From Thermococcus sp. (GTDB taxonomy: Archaea > Methanobacteriota_B > Thermococci > Thermococcales > Thermococcaceae), in the NCBI RefSeq assembly GCF_027012695.1, contig NZ_JALUYR010000053.1, forward strand, positions 1 through 45,486: 45,486 nt of DNA. The letters run 5' to 3'. The stretch's first letter is position 1; the number at the start of each line of letters is the position of its first letter. A program made the position numbers and the translations under genes. The notes under the pieces were generated by a model. The model was not told the origin of the DNA. It saw only the letters and a list, made by a program, of their open reading frames with translations, and did no database searches. Below, one piece after another: positions 11,321 through 20,094 of this stretch.

Positions 11321-11483
11321 GGGCTGGGCTTTGAGGGAGCTCTTAAAAAACCGACGATGGATAAAAAATCCCGTAGCTCTTTCCCCGGTCGATTCGGGGT
11401 CTCTTTGCCAGCATGCGGGCATGGAAACATTTTAATATCATTGGATTAAAGAGTCTAGTGATGGACTATCATGGGTGATGAGA

Positions 11484-11984
11484 ATGTGGGGGAAGATAGA
11501 GCACTACTTTGACGAATATCCAGTTCGGAAGCAGATAGCCAAGACACTCCTCAAGTACGGCCTTAAGGTTTCCGAGGACCTCAAGATCAAGGCCGGCGAC
11601 ATAGAGGTTCCGTACACGAAAATAGCCAAGGCCCTCGACGTGGACAGGCGCGTTGTTAAGGAAACGGTCAACATGATCCTCAAGATCCCGGAGCTGAGGG
11701 ACATATACCTCAACCTCGAGCCGACGGTTCACATGAAGTACGTTGGGAAGCACGTTGGTTATGGCGTTATCGAAATCGAGCCCGAGCCAAGGGCGATTGG
11801 AATCCTGGCCAAGATCGCCCAGAAGATCGCCGAGCGGGACATAAACATCATCCAGGTCGTTGCCGAGGATCCCGAACTCTACCCCGAGGCGACGCTCACC
11901 ATCATCACGGAGAAGCCGGTTCCCGGGGACCTCATTAACGAACTCTCCAAGCTCGAGGGAGTGAAGCGGATCTCCATATACTGA
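11484..11984 (+). CDS. ACT-domain regulator of amino acid metabolism type (COG2150-like)
   Basis: A 166-residue protein with an N-terminal helix-turn-helix-like half (VRKQIAKTLLKYGLKVSEDL, IAKALDVDRRVVKETVNMIL) and a C-terminal ACT domain (IGILAKIAQKIAERDINIIQ to GVKRISIY). Such proteins are thought to sense amino acids and control transcription; ligand and targets are unknown. GTG 11475 and ATG 11478 are upstream, but ATG 11484 is best spaced from GGGTGAT at 11473-11479. A TTTTAATAT box near 11431 is a probable promoter, and a T7 run at 12018-12024 a terminator. Confidence 0.8.
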   Translation: MWGKIEHYFDEYPVRKQIAKTLLKYGLKVSEDLKIKAGDIEVPYTKIAKALDVDRRVVKETVNMILKIPELRDIYLNLEPTVHMKYVGKHVGYGVIEIEPEPRAIGILAKIAQKIAERDINIIQVVAEDPELYPEATLTIITEKPVPGDLINELSKLEGVKRISIY

Positions 11985-12017
11985 GGTTTTAGGCGAATCG
12001 AATTCGCCCGCGACATC

Positions 12018-12024
12018 TTTTTTT
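12018..12024 (+). terminator. Poly-T terminator after the ACT-domain gene
   Basis: A run of seven T lies 34 bases after the stop codon and before the mbx promoter region. Archaeal RNA polymerase stops at such T runs without a hairpin. Confidence 0.5.
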
Positions 12025-12094
12025 CTCCCGTTGACCCATAGGGAACGCCAGTTGTCATTAAAGAACAAATCTGATGCCCCCATTTTAACCTAGG

Positions 12095-12131
12095 GTTTTA
12101 AACCAGGGCCCTTCGTTGGTAACGTTTATAA
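12095..12131 (+). promoter_or_regulatory. mbx/mbs operon promoter with two SurR-type boxes
   Basis: Two sequences match the GTTn3AAC consensus of SurR, the Thermococcales redox regulator: GTTTTAAAC at 12095-12103 and GTTGGTAAC at 12115-12123, 20 bases centre to centre. The second abuts the TATA box TTTATAA at 12125-12131 and so covers the BRE position. SurR is known in Pyrococcus furiosus to control the hydrogenase and sulfur-reduction operons in opposite directions. Here a bound SurR next to the TATA would be expected to repress until elemental sulfur oxidises it; that direction is inferred. Confidence 0.75.
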
Positions 12132-12205
12132 GCGATTGGCCTGAACCTGAGGTTAGCCCCGGTTGACCCCAACGGGCGCGTTATCAACGACTGGGGGTTG
12201 ATGCT

Positions 12206-12736
12206 ATGGGAGAAGTGAGTAAGGCAAGCAGGTACCTGTACACCGTTATCATACTGTTCTTGATATGGTTGATGCTGACCGCCAGCCTTGATCCCCAGGA
12301 GGTGGGGTTCGGGCTGTTGCTGTCGCTCATCGTCGCGGCATTCACCTACGAGATATTCACAACCGGCGGGCTCTCCAACCTCCATCCCAGGAGGATAGCC
12401 TACATGCTCGCCTACCTGCCCTACTTCCTGTGGGCGATGATAATGGCCAACATCGATGTGGCCTACAGGGTCCTTCACCCGGCCAGGCCCATACGGCCCG
12501 GGATAGTCCACTGCAAGACCGTTCTCAAGAGCGACGTTGGAAAGCTCAGTCTGGCAAACTCCATAACTCTGACGCCGGGAACCATAACCCTCGATGTTGA
12601 CGATGACAACTACTTCATACACTGGATATGGGTTCCGGATGAGGCCCTCACCGGGGACGAGGAGGAGCACGTTAAGGTTGCGTCTGAAAATATCACCAGG
12701 CCCTTTGAAAAGTTCCTGAAGGTGATCTTCGGATGA
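12206..12736 (+). CDS. mbxA: MBS complex subunit MbxA, MrpE-like
   Basis: First gene of the 13-gene operon for the membrane-bound sulfane sulfur reductase, which passes electrons from ferredoxin to polysulfide and pumps ions. This 176-residue subunit resembles MrpE/MnhE of Na+/H+ antiporters: two N-terminal membrane helices, then a cytoplasmic part with VLKSDVGKLSLANSITLTPG and TLDVDDDNYFIHWIWV. ATG 12206 follows GGGGGTTGAT. Its last 4 bases (ATGA) overlap mbxB, implying coupled translation. Confidence 0.9.
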   Translation: MGEVSKASRYLYTVIILFLIWLMLTASLDPQEVGFGLLLSLIVAAFTYEIFTTGGLSNLHPRRIAYMLAYLPYFLWAMIMANIDVAYRVLHPARPIRPGIVHCKTVLKSDVGKLSLANSITLTPGTITLDVDDDNYFIHWIWVPDEALTGDEEEHVKVASENITRPFEKFLKVIFG

Positions 12737-12987
12737 TCGGGATCAACGTCTACCTCATACTCATAGCAATAGCGACGCTGCTGAGCACCTACAGGGTGTT
12801 CAGGGGACCGACTGCAGTTGACAGGCTCGTGGCGGTTGACATAATGACCACCATAACGACCGGTCTGATGGTGCTCTTCGCGCTCTATTACAGGAGAATG
12901 ATATTCCTCGATGTCGCGCTCGTCTACGCCCTGCTCGCCTTCGGTGGAGTCATAGCCTTCGCAAGGTACATGGAGGGAGGCCTATGA
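12733..12987 (+). CDS. mbxB: MBS complex subunit MbxB, MrpF-like
   Basis: An 84-residue protein with three membrane helices and the MrpF/MnhF signature YRVFRGPTAVDRLVAVDIM. Part of the Na+/H+ antiporter-like module of the complex. The start overlaps mbxA by 4 bases and the stop overlaps mbxC by 4 bases; GGTGAT at 12721-12726 serves as ribosome binding site. Confidence 0.9.
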   Translation: MIGINVYLILIAIATLLSTYRVFRGPTAVDRLVAVDIMTTITTGLMVLFALYYRRMIFLDVALVYALLAFGGVIAFARYMEGGL

Positions 12988-13376
12988 ACGCATTCACGGT
13001 CCTCGGGGAGCTCCTCGTCCTGCTCGGGACGTTCTTCTACTTCCTGTCAACGCTGGGCCTCATCAGAATGCCCGACGTTTACAACAGGATGCAGACATCG
13101 ACCAAGAGCGCCACCCTCGGCTCTCTCGGTGTTATAGCCGGTGTGGGCATATGGGCCCTAGGCACCGATTTTGGAAGCGCCGCCTGGCTCACCAAGACCA
13201 TGGCCATAGCCCTCTTCCTCCTGATGACCAACCCCATAAGCGCCCACGCCCTCATAAGGGCCGCCTACAAGCGCGGGATTCCGCTCTGGCACGGCAGCGT
13301 GGTGGACAAGTACGCCGAGTACCTCGAGAAATCCGGAGGAGATGGAGAGACCCCCGAGGGGGGTGGTGAGGAATGA
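12984..13376 (+). CDS. mbxC: MBS complex subunit MbxC, MrpG-like
   Basis: A 130-residue protein with three membrane helices and the MrpG/MnhG signature (LGLIRMPDVYNRMQTSTKSATLG; later NPISAHALIRAAYKRG). The C-terminal tail is acidic and glycine-rich. It belongs to the antiporter module. ATGA overlaps occur at both ends. Confidence 0.9.
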   Translation: MNAFTVLGELLVLLGTFFYFLSTLGLIRMPDVYNRMQTSTKSATLGSLGVIAGVGIWALGTDFGSAAWLTKTMAIALFLLMTNPISAHALIRAAYKRGIPLWHGSVVDKYAEYLEKSGGDGETPEGGGEE

Positions 13377-13657
13377 ACTGCATGTCATGTATCGAGTACA
13401 TAATCGTTGGGGTGATGATAGCCTCGGCAGTCCTCGCCGTGGAGTGGCGGGACCTGCTGGCTGCTGCGGTGGGGATGGCGGCGGTAAGTCTCTTCGCGTC
13501 GCTGCTGTTCTTCATGCTCCAGGCGCCAGATGTTGCCATGACGGAAGCGGCAATAGGAGCAGCTTTAAGCGGCGCGGTTTTCATCTTCGCCATCAAGAGA
13601 ACCCAGCGCTATGAGACCGAAGAGGAGGAGAAGCCCGGCTGGTGGGTGAGGTGGTGA
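13373..13657 (+). CDS. mbxD: MBS complex subunit MbxD, DUF4040/MrpA C-terminal-like
   Basis: A 94-residue protein with three membrane helices and the motif FFMLQAPDVAMTEAAIGAAL, found in the C-terminal part of MrpA and in MbhD. The Glu in the middle of a membrane helix (MTEAA) is the type of residue used in ion conduction. The N-terminal MNCMSC carries two Cys of unknown relevance. Overlaps mbxC by 4 bases; mbxF starts 3 bases after its stop. Confidence 0.88.
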   Translation: MNCMSCIEYIIVGVMIASAVLAVEWRDLLAAAVGMAAVSLFASLLFFMLQAPDVAMTEAAIGAALSGAVFIFAIKRTQRYETEEEEKPGWWVRW

Positions 13658-13659
13658 AG

Positions 13660-14367
13660 ATGCTCAAGCGTTTGCTCGCAATAACCACGCTCATCATAAT
13701 CGGTTACTGGCTCGCCCAGGGCCTCGCTGGAGTCCCCTTCGGCCAGGACAGGATGCTCGTGGGAAAGTACTACCTTGAGCACGTGGTGGAGCAGACGGGC
13801 GCGGTCAACGCCGTCACCGCGGTGGTTGTCAACTACCGTGGTTTTGATACCCTCGGTGAGGTCACCGTGCTGTTTATAGCCTCAACCGGTGTGGGAGCGC
13901 TCCTCTGGAGCAGGAAAAAGAGGAGAACCGCCAGAACGGAGGGTTCGATCGTCCTCACAACGGGAACCAGGCTCCTGGCCCCCTTCGTGATGCTCTTCGG
14001 TGTATACATATTCATTCACGGACACCTCACCCCGGGTGGAGGTTTCCCGGGAGGAGCGACCATAGCGACCGCCTTCCTGCTGCTCTACATGGCCTTCGTG
14101 ACCTACGAGATACCCCACAGGGCCTTTGAGAAGATCGAGGGAGCGGTGGGAATGACCTACGTCATCGTTGGTCTGATCGGGCTGGCAATAGGCGGCTACT
14201 TCCTCTACGACTGGATATGGCAGACATGGGGATGGGGACACGACAACATCGGCAGGCTCTTCAGCGGCGGCTTCATCCCGATCATCTACACCATAATCGG
14301 CATCAAAGTCGGCACCGAGCTGAGCGGGATCATTGACAACATGATCAAGGAGGAGGTGAGCAAATGA
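13660..14367 (+). CDS. mbxF: MBS complex subunit MbxF, MbhE/MrpB-like fusion
   Basis: A 235-residue membrane protein. The first ~90 residues correspond to the MbhE/MrpA C-terminal piece (VNYRGFDTLGEVTVLFIAST), and the rest is an MrpB/MnhB domain (APFVMLFGVYIFIHGHLTPGGGFPGG). In the related hydrogenase Mbh these parts are two genes, mbhE and mbhF; here they are one frame, as in mbx operons. ATG 13660 is chosen over GTG 13642 because GGTGGTGA at 13650-13657 precedes it. Overlaps the next gene by 4 bases. Confidence 0.88.
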   Translation: MLKRLLAITTLIIIGYWLAQGLAGVPFGQDRMLVGKYYLEHVVEQTGAVNAVTAVVVNYRGFDTLGEVTVLFIASTGVGALLWSRKKRRTARTEGSIVLTTGTRLLAPFVMLFGVYIFIHGHLTPGGGFPGGATIATAFLLLYMAFVTYEIPHRAFEKIEGAVGMTYVIVGLIGLAIGGYFLYDWIWQTWGWGHDNIGRLFSGGFIPIIYTIIGIKVGTELSGIIDNMIKEEVSK

Positions 14368-14708
14368 TCTCGGTCTACTACTTCGGGGCGATAAGCCTGA
14401 TTCTCATCGGCCTGTACGCGGTCCTCGTCAAGAAGAACGTGCTCAAAATGCTCATAGGTCTCAGCATAATGGAAACCGGTGTCAACCTCCTCCTGGTGAG
14501 CATCGGTTACATCTCCGGAAGGAGCGCCCCGATACTGAGCGAGGGGATAGGCCCGAATCAGGCCGTTGACCCGATACCTCAGGCGCTGGTTCTCACGGCA
14601 ATAGTCATAGGCGTTGCCACGACAGCCATGGCCCTTAGCGTTGCTATAATCCTCTACGGAAAGTACGGTACCCTCAACGTTGAGGAGATCAGGAGGTTGA
14701 GAGGATGA
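14364..14708 (+). CDS. mbxG: MBS complex subunit MbxG, MrpC/NuoK-like
   Basis: A 114-residue protein with three membrane helices. LIGLSIMETGVNLLLVSIGY contains the conserved membrane Glu of the MrpC/NuoK family, and DPIPQALVLTAIVIGVATTA is the third-helix signature. It links the antiporter subunits in the membrane arm. ATGA overlaps with both neighbours. Confidence 0.92.
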   Translation: MISVYYFGAISLILIGLYAVLVKKNVLKMLIGLSIMETGVNLLLVSIGYISGRSAPILSEGIGPNQAVDPIPQALVLTAIVIGVATTAMALSVAIILYGKYGTLNVEEIRRLRG

Positions 14709-16192
14709 ACGGGCAGTACGCTTCACTCCTCATAGCGTTGCCCCTCCTAAGTGCGTTCTTCGTGCCCCTGATAAAAGGGCTCGGTGAGAGGGGCATAAAA
14801 TACTACCTGGCGGTCATAACTGCCCTCCAGACGGGAATAGCGGCCTGGGTTTTCCAGCAGGTCTATTCAACAGGAAAGCCGATAATCGTCATGGCGGGCG
14901 GCTGGAAGCCACCGGTTGGAATTAACCTCTACATCGGCCACTTCGCGGCCCTCTTCGTGCTCATCGTCGCGGTGGTCAGCTTCTTCACCGCGGTGTTCAG
15001 CATCTGGTCAATGAAGGTGCAGCCCATAGACAAGTACGCCATGCTCTTCCTCCTGCTGATGCTCGGAGCGACCGGAATGATAGCGACCGGCGATATCTTC
15101 AACCTCTTCGTCTTCATGGAGATAACGGCGATAAGCGCCTACGCTCTAACGGCATACAACAAGACGGGCGAAGCGGCCGAGGCGTCGCTCAAGTACATGA
15201 TCCTCGGTGGAATCGGCTCGAGCTTCTTCCTCATCGGCGTGGCCCTTATCTACGGCTCCCTCGGAACGCTCAACATGGCCCAGATAGCCCAGCTCGCAGG
15301 GAACATGAACCCAACAGTCGCACAGGTGGGATTGGCCCTCATAGTGTTCGGGCTTGCAGTTGAGGCTGAACTGTTCCCGCTCAACGCCTGGGCGCCCGAT
15401 GCATACCAGGCGGCTCCACACGCTATAACAGTCATGTTCTCGGCCTTCGTCGTTAAGGCCGGACTCTACGCCACCGCGAGGCTCCTCTACCTCATGCAGG
15501 CCGTTGGAAGCTGGCACGACGTCCTGAAGCTGCTCGTTGCCATGGCCACCCTCACCGTCGTCGTGGCTGAGTTCGCGGCCCTGAGGCAGAAGGACGTCAA
15601 GAGAATGATAGCTTACTCGTCAATAAGCCAGGTCGGAATGATAGCATTTGCCCTCGCCCTCGGAAGCCAGGCCGGAGTCGACGCGGGAGTCTTCCACATG
15701 GTCAACCACGCCGTTGTAAAGGCCCTCCTGTTCCTCGGCGTCGGCTACGTCGGGATAAAGCTCGGCGGAACGGCCATGGAGAACTTCCAGGGGCTTGGAA
15801 AGAGGATGCCGCTGACGGCCTTTGCCCTCACCATCGGTTCGCTAGCCGCGGTGGGAATCCCGCTGTTCAACATCTTCTGGAGCAAGGTCAGAATCCTCAT
15901 AGCGGGCGTTGAAGCGGGCTACACATGGGGCGTCGCCCTTATCCTCGGCGCGAGCGTCGTGGAGGCGGTCTATTACCTCCGCTTCATCCACGCCATGTGG
16001 TTTGCCGGGGAAGGGGAGAGGATGCGCGAGGGGCTGGCCATAAGCCTGATACTGCTCCTCCTCGCTGCCCTCGTGATAGTCATAGGAATTTACCCGGACT
16101 ACATCTGGTCTCTCGCCCAGAAAGCGGGTAGCGACATCTTCAACGTCGGTCAGTACATCAAGAACGTTCCTCTGATGGAGGTGGGAGCATGA
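14705..16192 (+). CDS. mbxH: MBS complex subunit MbxH, MrpD-type antiporter
   Basis: A 495-residue polytopic protein of the proton-conducting membrane transporter family (MrpD/NuoL/M/N). Signatures: FVFMEITAISAYALTAYNKT (essential Glu), FPLNAWAPDAYQAAPHAITV, and RMIAYSSISQVGMI with the broken-helix Lys/His residues expected of the family. It is one of two large antiporter-like subunits in the operon; the second follows directly. That duplication distinguishes MBS from the hydrogenase Mbh. Confidence 0.92.
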   Translation: MNGQYASLLIALPLLSAFFVPLIKGLGERGIKYYLAVITALQTGIAAWVFQQVYSTGKPIIVMAGGWKPPVGINLYIGHFAALFVLIVAVVSFFTAVFSIWSMKVQPIDKYAMLFLLLMLGATGMIATGDIFNLFVFMEITAISAYALTAYNKTGEAAEASLKYMILGGIGSSFFLIGVALIYGSLGTLNMAQIAQLAGNMNPTVAQVGLALIVFGLAVEAELFPLNAWAPDAYQAAPHAITVMFSAFVVKAGLYATARLLYLMQAVGSWHDVLKLLVAMATLTVVVAEFAALRQKDVKRMIAYSSISQVGMIAFALALGSQAGVDAGVFHMVNHAVVKALLFLGVGYVGIKLGGTAMENFQGLGKRMPLTAFALTIGSLAAVGIPLFNIFWSKVRILIAGVEAGYTWGVALILGASVVEAVYYLRFIHAMWFAGEGERMREGLAISLILLLLAALVIVIGIYPDYIWSLAQKAGSDIFNVGQYIKNVPLMEVGA

Positions 16193-18030
16193 ACGAGATA
16201 CTGATTATCCTCTTTACGCCCCTCCTCGCGGGGGTTCTCGCGTGGGCCTTTGACTTCAGGGGGGTTAGAGAGGTTATAGGCCTCATCGGTGCCGCGGTGC
16301 CGCTGGCCTACTTGGTCAAACTCTATCCCGCGGTGATTGAGAAGCCGGTGGACTATGCCCTCACCGTCGGCGGCTTCACCCTCCAGTTCCAGCTGGGTAC
16401 GATGAGCTGGTACTTCGCGGCGGTGGCCTCGCTCGTCGGCCTCGCCATGGCCTTCGGGCTTGTTGCCACCTCCAGGAGCGGGTACGACTGGCTCTTCGCC
16501 CTCATGAGCTTCACGGGTGTGCTGGGCGTCTTCCTCAGCCAGGACTTCATCGGCTTCTTCCTGCTCTGGGAGCTGATGACCTTCGCGAGCTTCATGATGG
16601 TCCTTAAGAGGAACAGGCACGAGTCGCTCAAGTACTTCGTGCTCAGCGTCATCGGTGCCTACGCCATGCTCCTCGCGATAGGCATACTCTACGCCAGGAC
16701 TGGAGCGCTCGACTTCGAGACCATAAGGCAGGCCCTCATCATAGACGTCTCGCTCGGAACCATAGGTAAGGGCGAGACAATACTGCTCTTCACGCTGTTC
16801 CTCACCGCGTTCGGCGTTAAGGCCGGGGCCGTTCCGCTCCACGTCTGGGCACCTGGAGCCTACAGCGAGACGGACCAGAGCTACACCGCGTTCTTCAGCG
16901 GCGCCCTGAGCAAGGCGGGCGTTTACGGAATACTGCTCATCTACATGCTCATGGGCTACAAGCTCTACGCCGAACTCGGAACCTTCCACGGCCACCTCAC
17001 CTTCGCCTACGTAATAGCGTGGATAGGGGCCATAACAGTCGTCGTCGCAAGCTTCCTGGCGGTCCTCCAGGAGGACATAAGGAAGCTCTTCGCCTACTCC
17101 TCGGTCGGACAGGTCGGCTACATCCTCCTGGCCTTCGGGGTGGGCAGTCCGCTCGGCTTTGCCGGAGGTCTCTTCCACGTGCTCAGCCACGCGATATTCA
17201 AGGGCCTCTTCTGGCTCGTGACCGCGGCAATAATCCTCCAGACCGGAAGGACCAGGTTCAGGGATATGGGCGGCCTCGCGGAGAAGATGCCCTTCACTTT
17301 TGCGATGGGGCTCATAGCAGTACTCAGCCTCGCGGGAATACCGCCGATGGCGGGTTTCGCGAGCAAGTGGCTCATCTACGAGGCAGCGATACAGGCCCAC
17401 ATGCCCCTAGTTGCCGGTGCGATATTCCTCGGAAGCGGCCTAGCCTTCGCCTACGTCGTCAGGTTCCTTTACGGGGTCTGGTTCGGCCAGAGACCCTCAG
17501 AACTGGAGGACGTTAAAGAGGCACCCCTCCCGCTCCTCCTAGCAATGACGATACTGGCGATACCGAACCTCGTCTTCGGCGTTGCTCCCGGCGTCGTTAC
17601 CGGTTACATCAACAGGATACTCATGGGGGATGTGGTTGGAGGCGACTACTACAGGCTCGTCACCCAGACCGGAACCTACAACGCCCTGCTGGTCAGCACG
17701 GCTCTCGTCATAGGACTCGCCATAGCCGGACTGGTATACCTCTACGGAGCAAAGGCCAGGAGAGTTCCCGTAACCGACACCTACCAGTCGGGTAACCCCG
17801 TCACGGAGGAGTTCAACCTCAGCATAAGGAGGAACTTCTATAGGCCTCTAGCTGAGGCCCTCGAGTTCTGGCTCAGGTACAGCTGGGACCGCTTTTACGA
17901 AAGGCTGGCGAAACTGTCGGAGGACTTCGCGGATGCGCTCAGACAGGCGTTCTACAACGGAAACGTCCAGAGCTACTCCTGGTATCTGGCGATAGTGCTG
18001 CTCATCTTAGCGCTGTGGGGGGTGTTGTGA
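16189..18030 (+). CDS. mbxH': MBS complex subunit MbxH', second MrpD/NuoL-like antiporter
   Basis: A 613-residue polytopic protein with the same core as MbxH: FFLLWELMTFASFMMV (Glu), VPLHVWAPGAYSETDQSYTA, and RKLFAYSSVGQVGYILLAFG. A C-terminal extension of roughly 120 residues includes an amphipathic segment (FNLSIRRNFYRPLAEALEFW) and a last membrane helix, comparable to the lateral helix of complex I NuoL. The paralog is not identical to MbxH. It starts inside the mbxH stop (ATGA) and ends directly at the mbxM ATG. Confidence 0.92.
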   Translation: MNEILIILFTPLLAGVLAWAFDFRGVREVIGLIGAAVPLAYLVKLYPAVIEKPVDYALTVGGFTLQFQLGTMSWYFAAVASLVGLAMAFGLVATSRSGYDWLFALMSFTGVLGVFLSQDFIGFFLLWELMTFASFMMVLKRNRHESLKYFVLSVIGAYAMLLAIGILYARTGALDFETIRQALIIDVSLGTIGKGETILLFTLFLTAFGVKAGAVPLHVWAPGAYSETDQSYTAFFSGALSKAGVYGILLIYMLMGYKLYAELGTFHGHLTFAYVIAWIGAITVVVASFLAVLQEDIRKLFAYSSVGQVGYILLAFGVGSPLGFAGGLFHVLSHAIFKGLFWLVTAAIILQTGRTRFRDMGGLAEKMPFTFAMGLIAVLSLAGIPPMAGFASKWLIYEAAIQAHMPLVAGAIFLGSGLAFAYVVRFLYGVWFGQRPSELEDVKEAPLPLLLAMTILAIPNLVFGVAPGVVTGYINRILMGDVVGGDYYRLVTQTGTYNALLVSTALVIGLAIAGLVYLYGAKARRVPVTDTYQSGNPVTEEFNLSIRRNFYRPLAEALEFWLRYSWDRFYERLAKLSEDFADALRQAFYNGNVQSYSWYLAIVLLILALWGVL

Positions 18031-18924
18031 ATGATCGACTGGAAGCTCATCCTCGAGGTCATTGGGATACTGCTCTACGCGACATTCATGGGCTTTATAT
18101 TCATGGGCATAGAGAGGAAGGCAATGGCGAGGATACAGCGCAGGGTTGGACCTCCCCTCTACCAGCCCATCATCGACACCCTTAAGCTCTTGGGCAAAAA
18201 GGAGAGCATTAGCCACGGCTTCATCTACGACTTTGGACCGGTCTTTGCCCTCGGAGCGAGCATAGCGGCGCTCCTCTTCATCCCGATAGCGAACTTCCAG
18301 CTCTTCAGCAGCAACGCCGACTTAATCGTCGTGGCTTACCTCCTTGAGGTGCCAATGCTCGGAATAATGCTCGGTGCGATGAGCTCGGGCAACCCGTTCT
18401 CAGCGGTTGGTGTCCAGCGTGGGCTCTTAACCATGGTGGCAATGCAGCTTCCCTACGGTCTGGCACTGATAGCCCTCATCCAGCACTGGGGAACCTTCAA
18501 GCTGAGCGAGATAGTTGCGCTCCAAGGGGCACAGGGATGGAGCGTAACCGTTCCGGCCCTGCTCATAGCCATGATAGTCTTCGACATAGTCTTCCAGGCG
18601 ATGCTCGGTCTGGAACCCTTCGACATCATAACCGCTCCCGCGGAAATCTCAATGGGTCCGATGGTCGAGTACGGCGGCAAGCACGCAGCGATACTCTTTA
18701 CCCAGCACGCGGTCCAGATATTCGCCGAGACGGCCTTCTTTGCCGTGCTATTCCTCGGAGGGGCCAGCAACCTCCTGGAGCTGCTCATCAAGCAGATAGC
18801 GGTGCTCTTCATAGCGATATTCGTGGCAAGTATCTACCCGCGCTTTACGATTGATCAAGCCGCGAAGTTCTTCTGGAAGTGGCCGACCATACTGGGAATA
18901 ATAGCCGTTCTCCTAACGGTGTGA
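18031..18924 (+). CDS. mbxM: MBS complex subunit MbxM, NuoH-like
   Basis: A 297-residue membrane protein of the complex I subunit 1 (NuoH) family. It joins the redox arm to the ion-pumping arm. Signatures: GIERKAMARIQRRVGPPLYQ near the N-terminus and EPFDIITAPAEISMGPMVEY. It carries the acidic loop residues typical of the family. It begins directly after the mbxH' stop; the ribosome binding site is poor, so coupling is likely. Confidence 0.93.
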   Translation: MIDWKLILEVIGILLYATFMGFIFMGIERKAMARIQRRVGPPLYQPIIDTLKLLGKKESISHGFIYDFGPVFALGASIAALLFIPIANFQLFSSNADLIVVAYLLEVPMLGIMLGAMSSGNPFSAVGVQRGLLTMVAMQLPYGLALIALIQHWGTFKLSEIVALQGAQGWSVTVPALLIAMIVFDIVFQAMLGLEPFDIITAPAEISMGPMVEYGGKHAAILFTQHAVQIFAETAFFAVLFLGGASNLLELLIKQIAVLFIAIFVASIYPRFTIDQAAKFFWKWPTILGIIAVLLTV

Positions 18925-18933
18925 GGTGAGAAC

Positions 18934-19524
18934 ATGAGCGAGATTGGGAACGACGGTGTCATAAGCTACGAACTCAAGGAGTTCAAACTGTTTGAGCCCC
19001 TCTTCAAGTGGGCCCGGAAGAAGAGCCTCTGGATAGTGGCCTTCTGTACCGGATGCGGTGGAATAGAGATACCACCGCTGGCCACCGCGAGGTATGACTT
19101 CGAGCGCTTTGGGATAATGCCAAACCCCTCCCCAAGGATGGGCGACCTGTTCCTCATAACCGGCTACGTGACACCGAAGACCCTCAAGAGAATAATCATA
19201 ACCTACGAGATGATGCAGGATCCAAAGTACATCCTCGCCCACGGCTCCTGCCCGATAAACGGGGGAGTTTACTGGGACTCCTACAATGTGGTGAAGCAGC
19301 TCGACAGGTACATACCCGTTGATGTTGCCATAGCCGGCTGCATGCCGAGACCCGAGGCGGTCATGGACGGGATAATGGAGATGATGCGCAGGATAGAGGA
19401 TGGAACCGCCGATGGGTGGAAGAGATATAGGGAGAACTACGAGTACTACCGGAGGAACCAGGACGAGCTCTTCGGTGAGGGCTGGCGCGAGAAGGAAGCG
19501 AGGAGGTGGCTCGCATGGATATGA
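18934..19524 (+). CDS. mbxJ: MBS complex small subunit MbxJ, NuoB-like
   Basis: A 196-residue cytoplasmic subunit that holds the proximal [4Fe-4S] cluster. Ligands are visible at Cys 38 and 41 (FCTGCGG), Cys 106 (AHGSCPING) and Cys 136 (AGCMPRPEA), the NuoB/MbhJ pattern. It passes electrons from the MbxN clusters to the large-subunit site. ATG 18934 follows GGTGAG. The 3' end overlaps mbxK. Confidence 0.94.
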   Translation: MSEIGNDGVISYELKEFKLFEPLFKWARKKSLWIVAFCTGCGGIEIPPLATARYDFERFGIMPNPSPRMGDLFLITGYVTPKTLKRIIITYEMMQDPKYILAHGSCPINGGVYWDSYNVVKQLDRYIPVDVAIAGCMPRPEAVMDGIMEMMRRIEDGTADGWKRYRENYEYYRRNQDELFGEGWREKEARRWLAWI

Positions 19525-20084
19525 ACGAAAAGAATGTTGAGGAGAAGGTCGAAGAGAGCAGGCCGGAACTTCCCGACACCAGAGAGGGGAGGCTCGTCAA
19601 AGCGCTCATCGAAAAGGCACCGTACGCTGAAGGAAGCGTCAGGCGCGAGAGGCGCGTTGAGTTCAGAGTTTCAGTGGAGAGGATACACGAGTTCCTCGAA
19701 CTGGCGAGCGAAACCTTCGAGATGCTCATGCAGATAAGCGTCGTGGACTGGATCAAGGAGGGGGAATTCGAACTCGTCTACCAGCTCTGGAGCGTGAGCG
19801 AAAGCGTTCACGCCTTCGTCAGGACGAGGATTCCGAGGGAGAACGCGAAACTCCCGACGGTTATGGACGTCTGGCCGGTTGCCGAGACCTACGAGAGGGA
19901 GGCTCATGAGTTCTTCGGAATTATATTCGAGGGCAACCCGCGCCTTGGACCGTTCATCCTGGAGGAGAGGGAGTACAAAAAGCACCCGCTCAGGAAGGAC
20001 TTCAACATGCTCGGCCACGTGAAGGCCATCTACGGAGAGGACTTCGACCGCTATGACGAGAGCAAGACGAACTACGTGATATGA
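19515..20084 (+). CDS. mbxK: MBS complex subunit MbxK, NuoC-like
   Basis: A 189-residue protein of the complex I 30-kDa (NuoC) family, identified by WPVAETYEREAHEFFGIIFE and by HPLRKDFNM near the end. It contacts the large subunit and has no cofactor. GTG 19506 is also in frame, but ATG 19515 is 5 bases after AGGAGGTGG. The first 10 bases overlap mbxJ. A charged N-terminal extension (residues 1-25) is unusual relative to minimal NuoC. Confidence 0.9.
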   Translation: MDMNEKNVEEKVEESRPELPDTREGRLVKALIEKAPYAEGSVRRERRVEFRVSVERIHEFLELASETFEMLMQISVVDWIKEGEFELVYQLWSVSESVHAFVRTRIPRENAKLPTVMDVWPVAETYEREAHEFFGIIFEGNPRLGPFILEEREYKKHPLRKDFNMLGHVKAIYGEDFDRYDESKTNYVI

Positions 20085-20094
20085 GGTGATGATC

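Noticed and set aside
16150..17400. 416-codon minus-strand frame opposite mbxH/H'
   Set aside because: Shadow frame: extreme Glu/Arg/His content typical of antisense to membrane protein genes.
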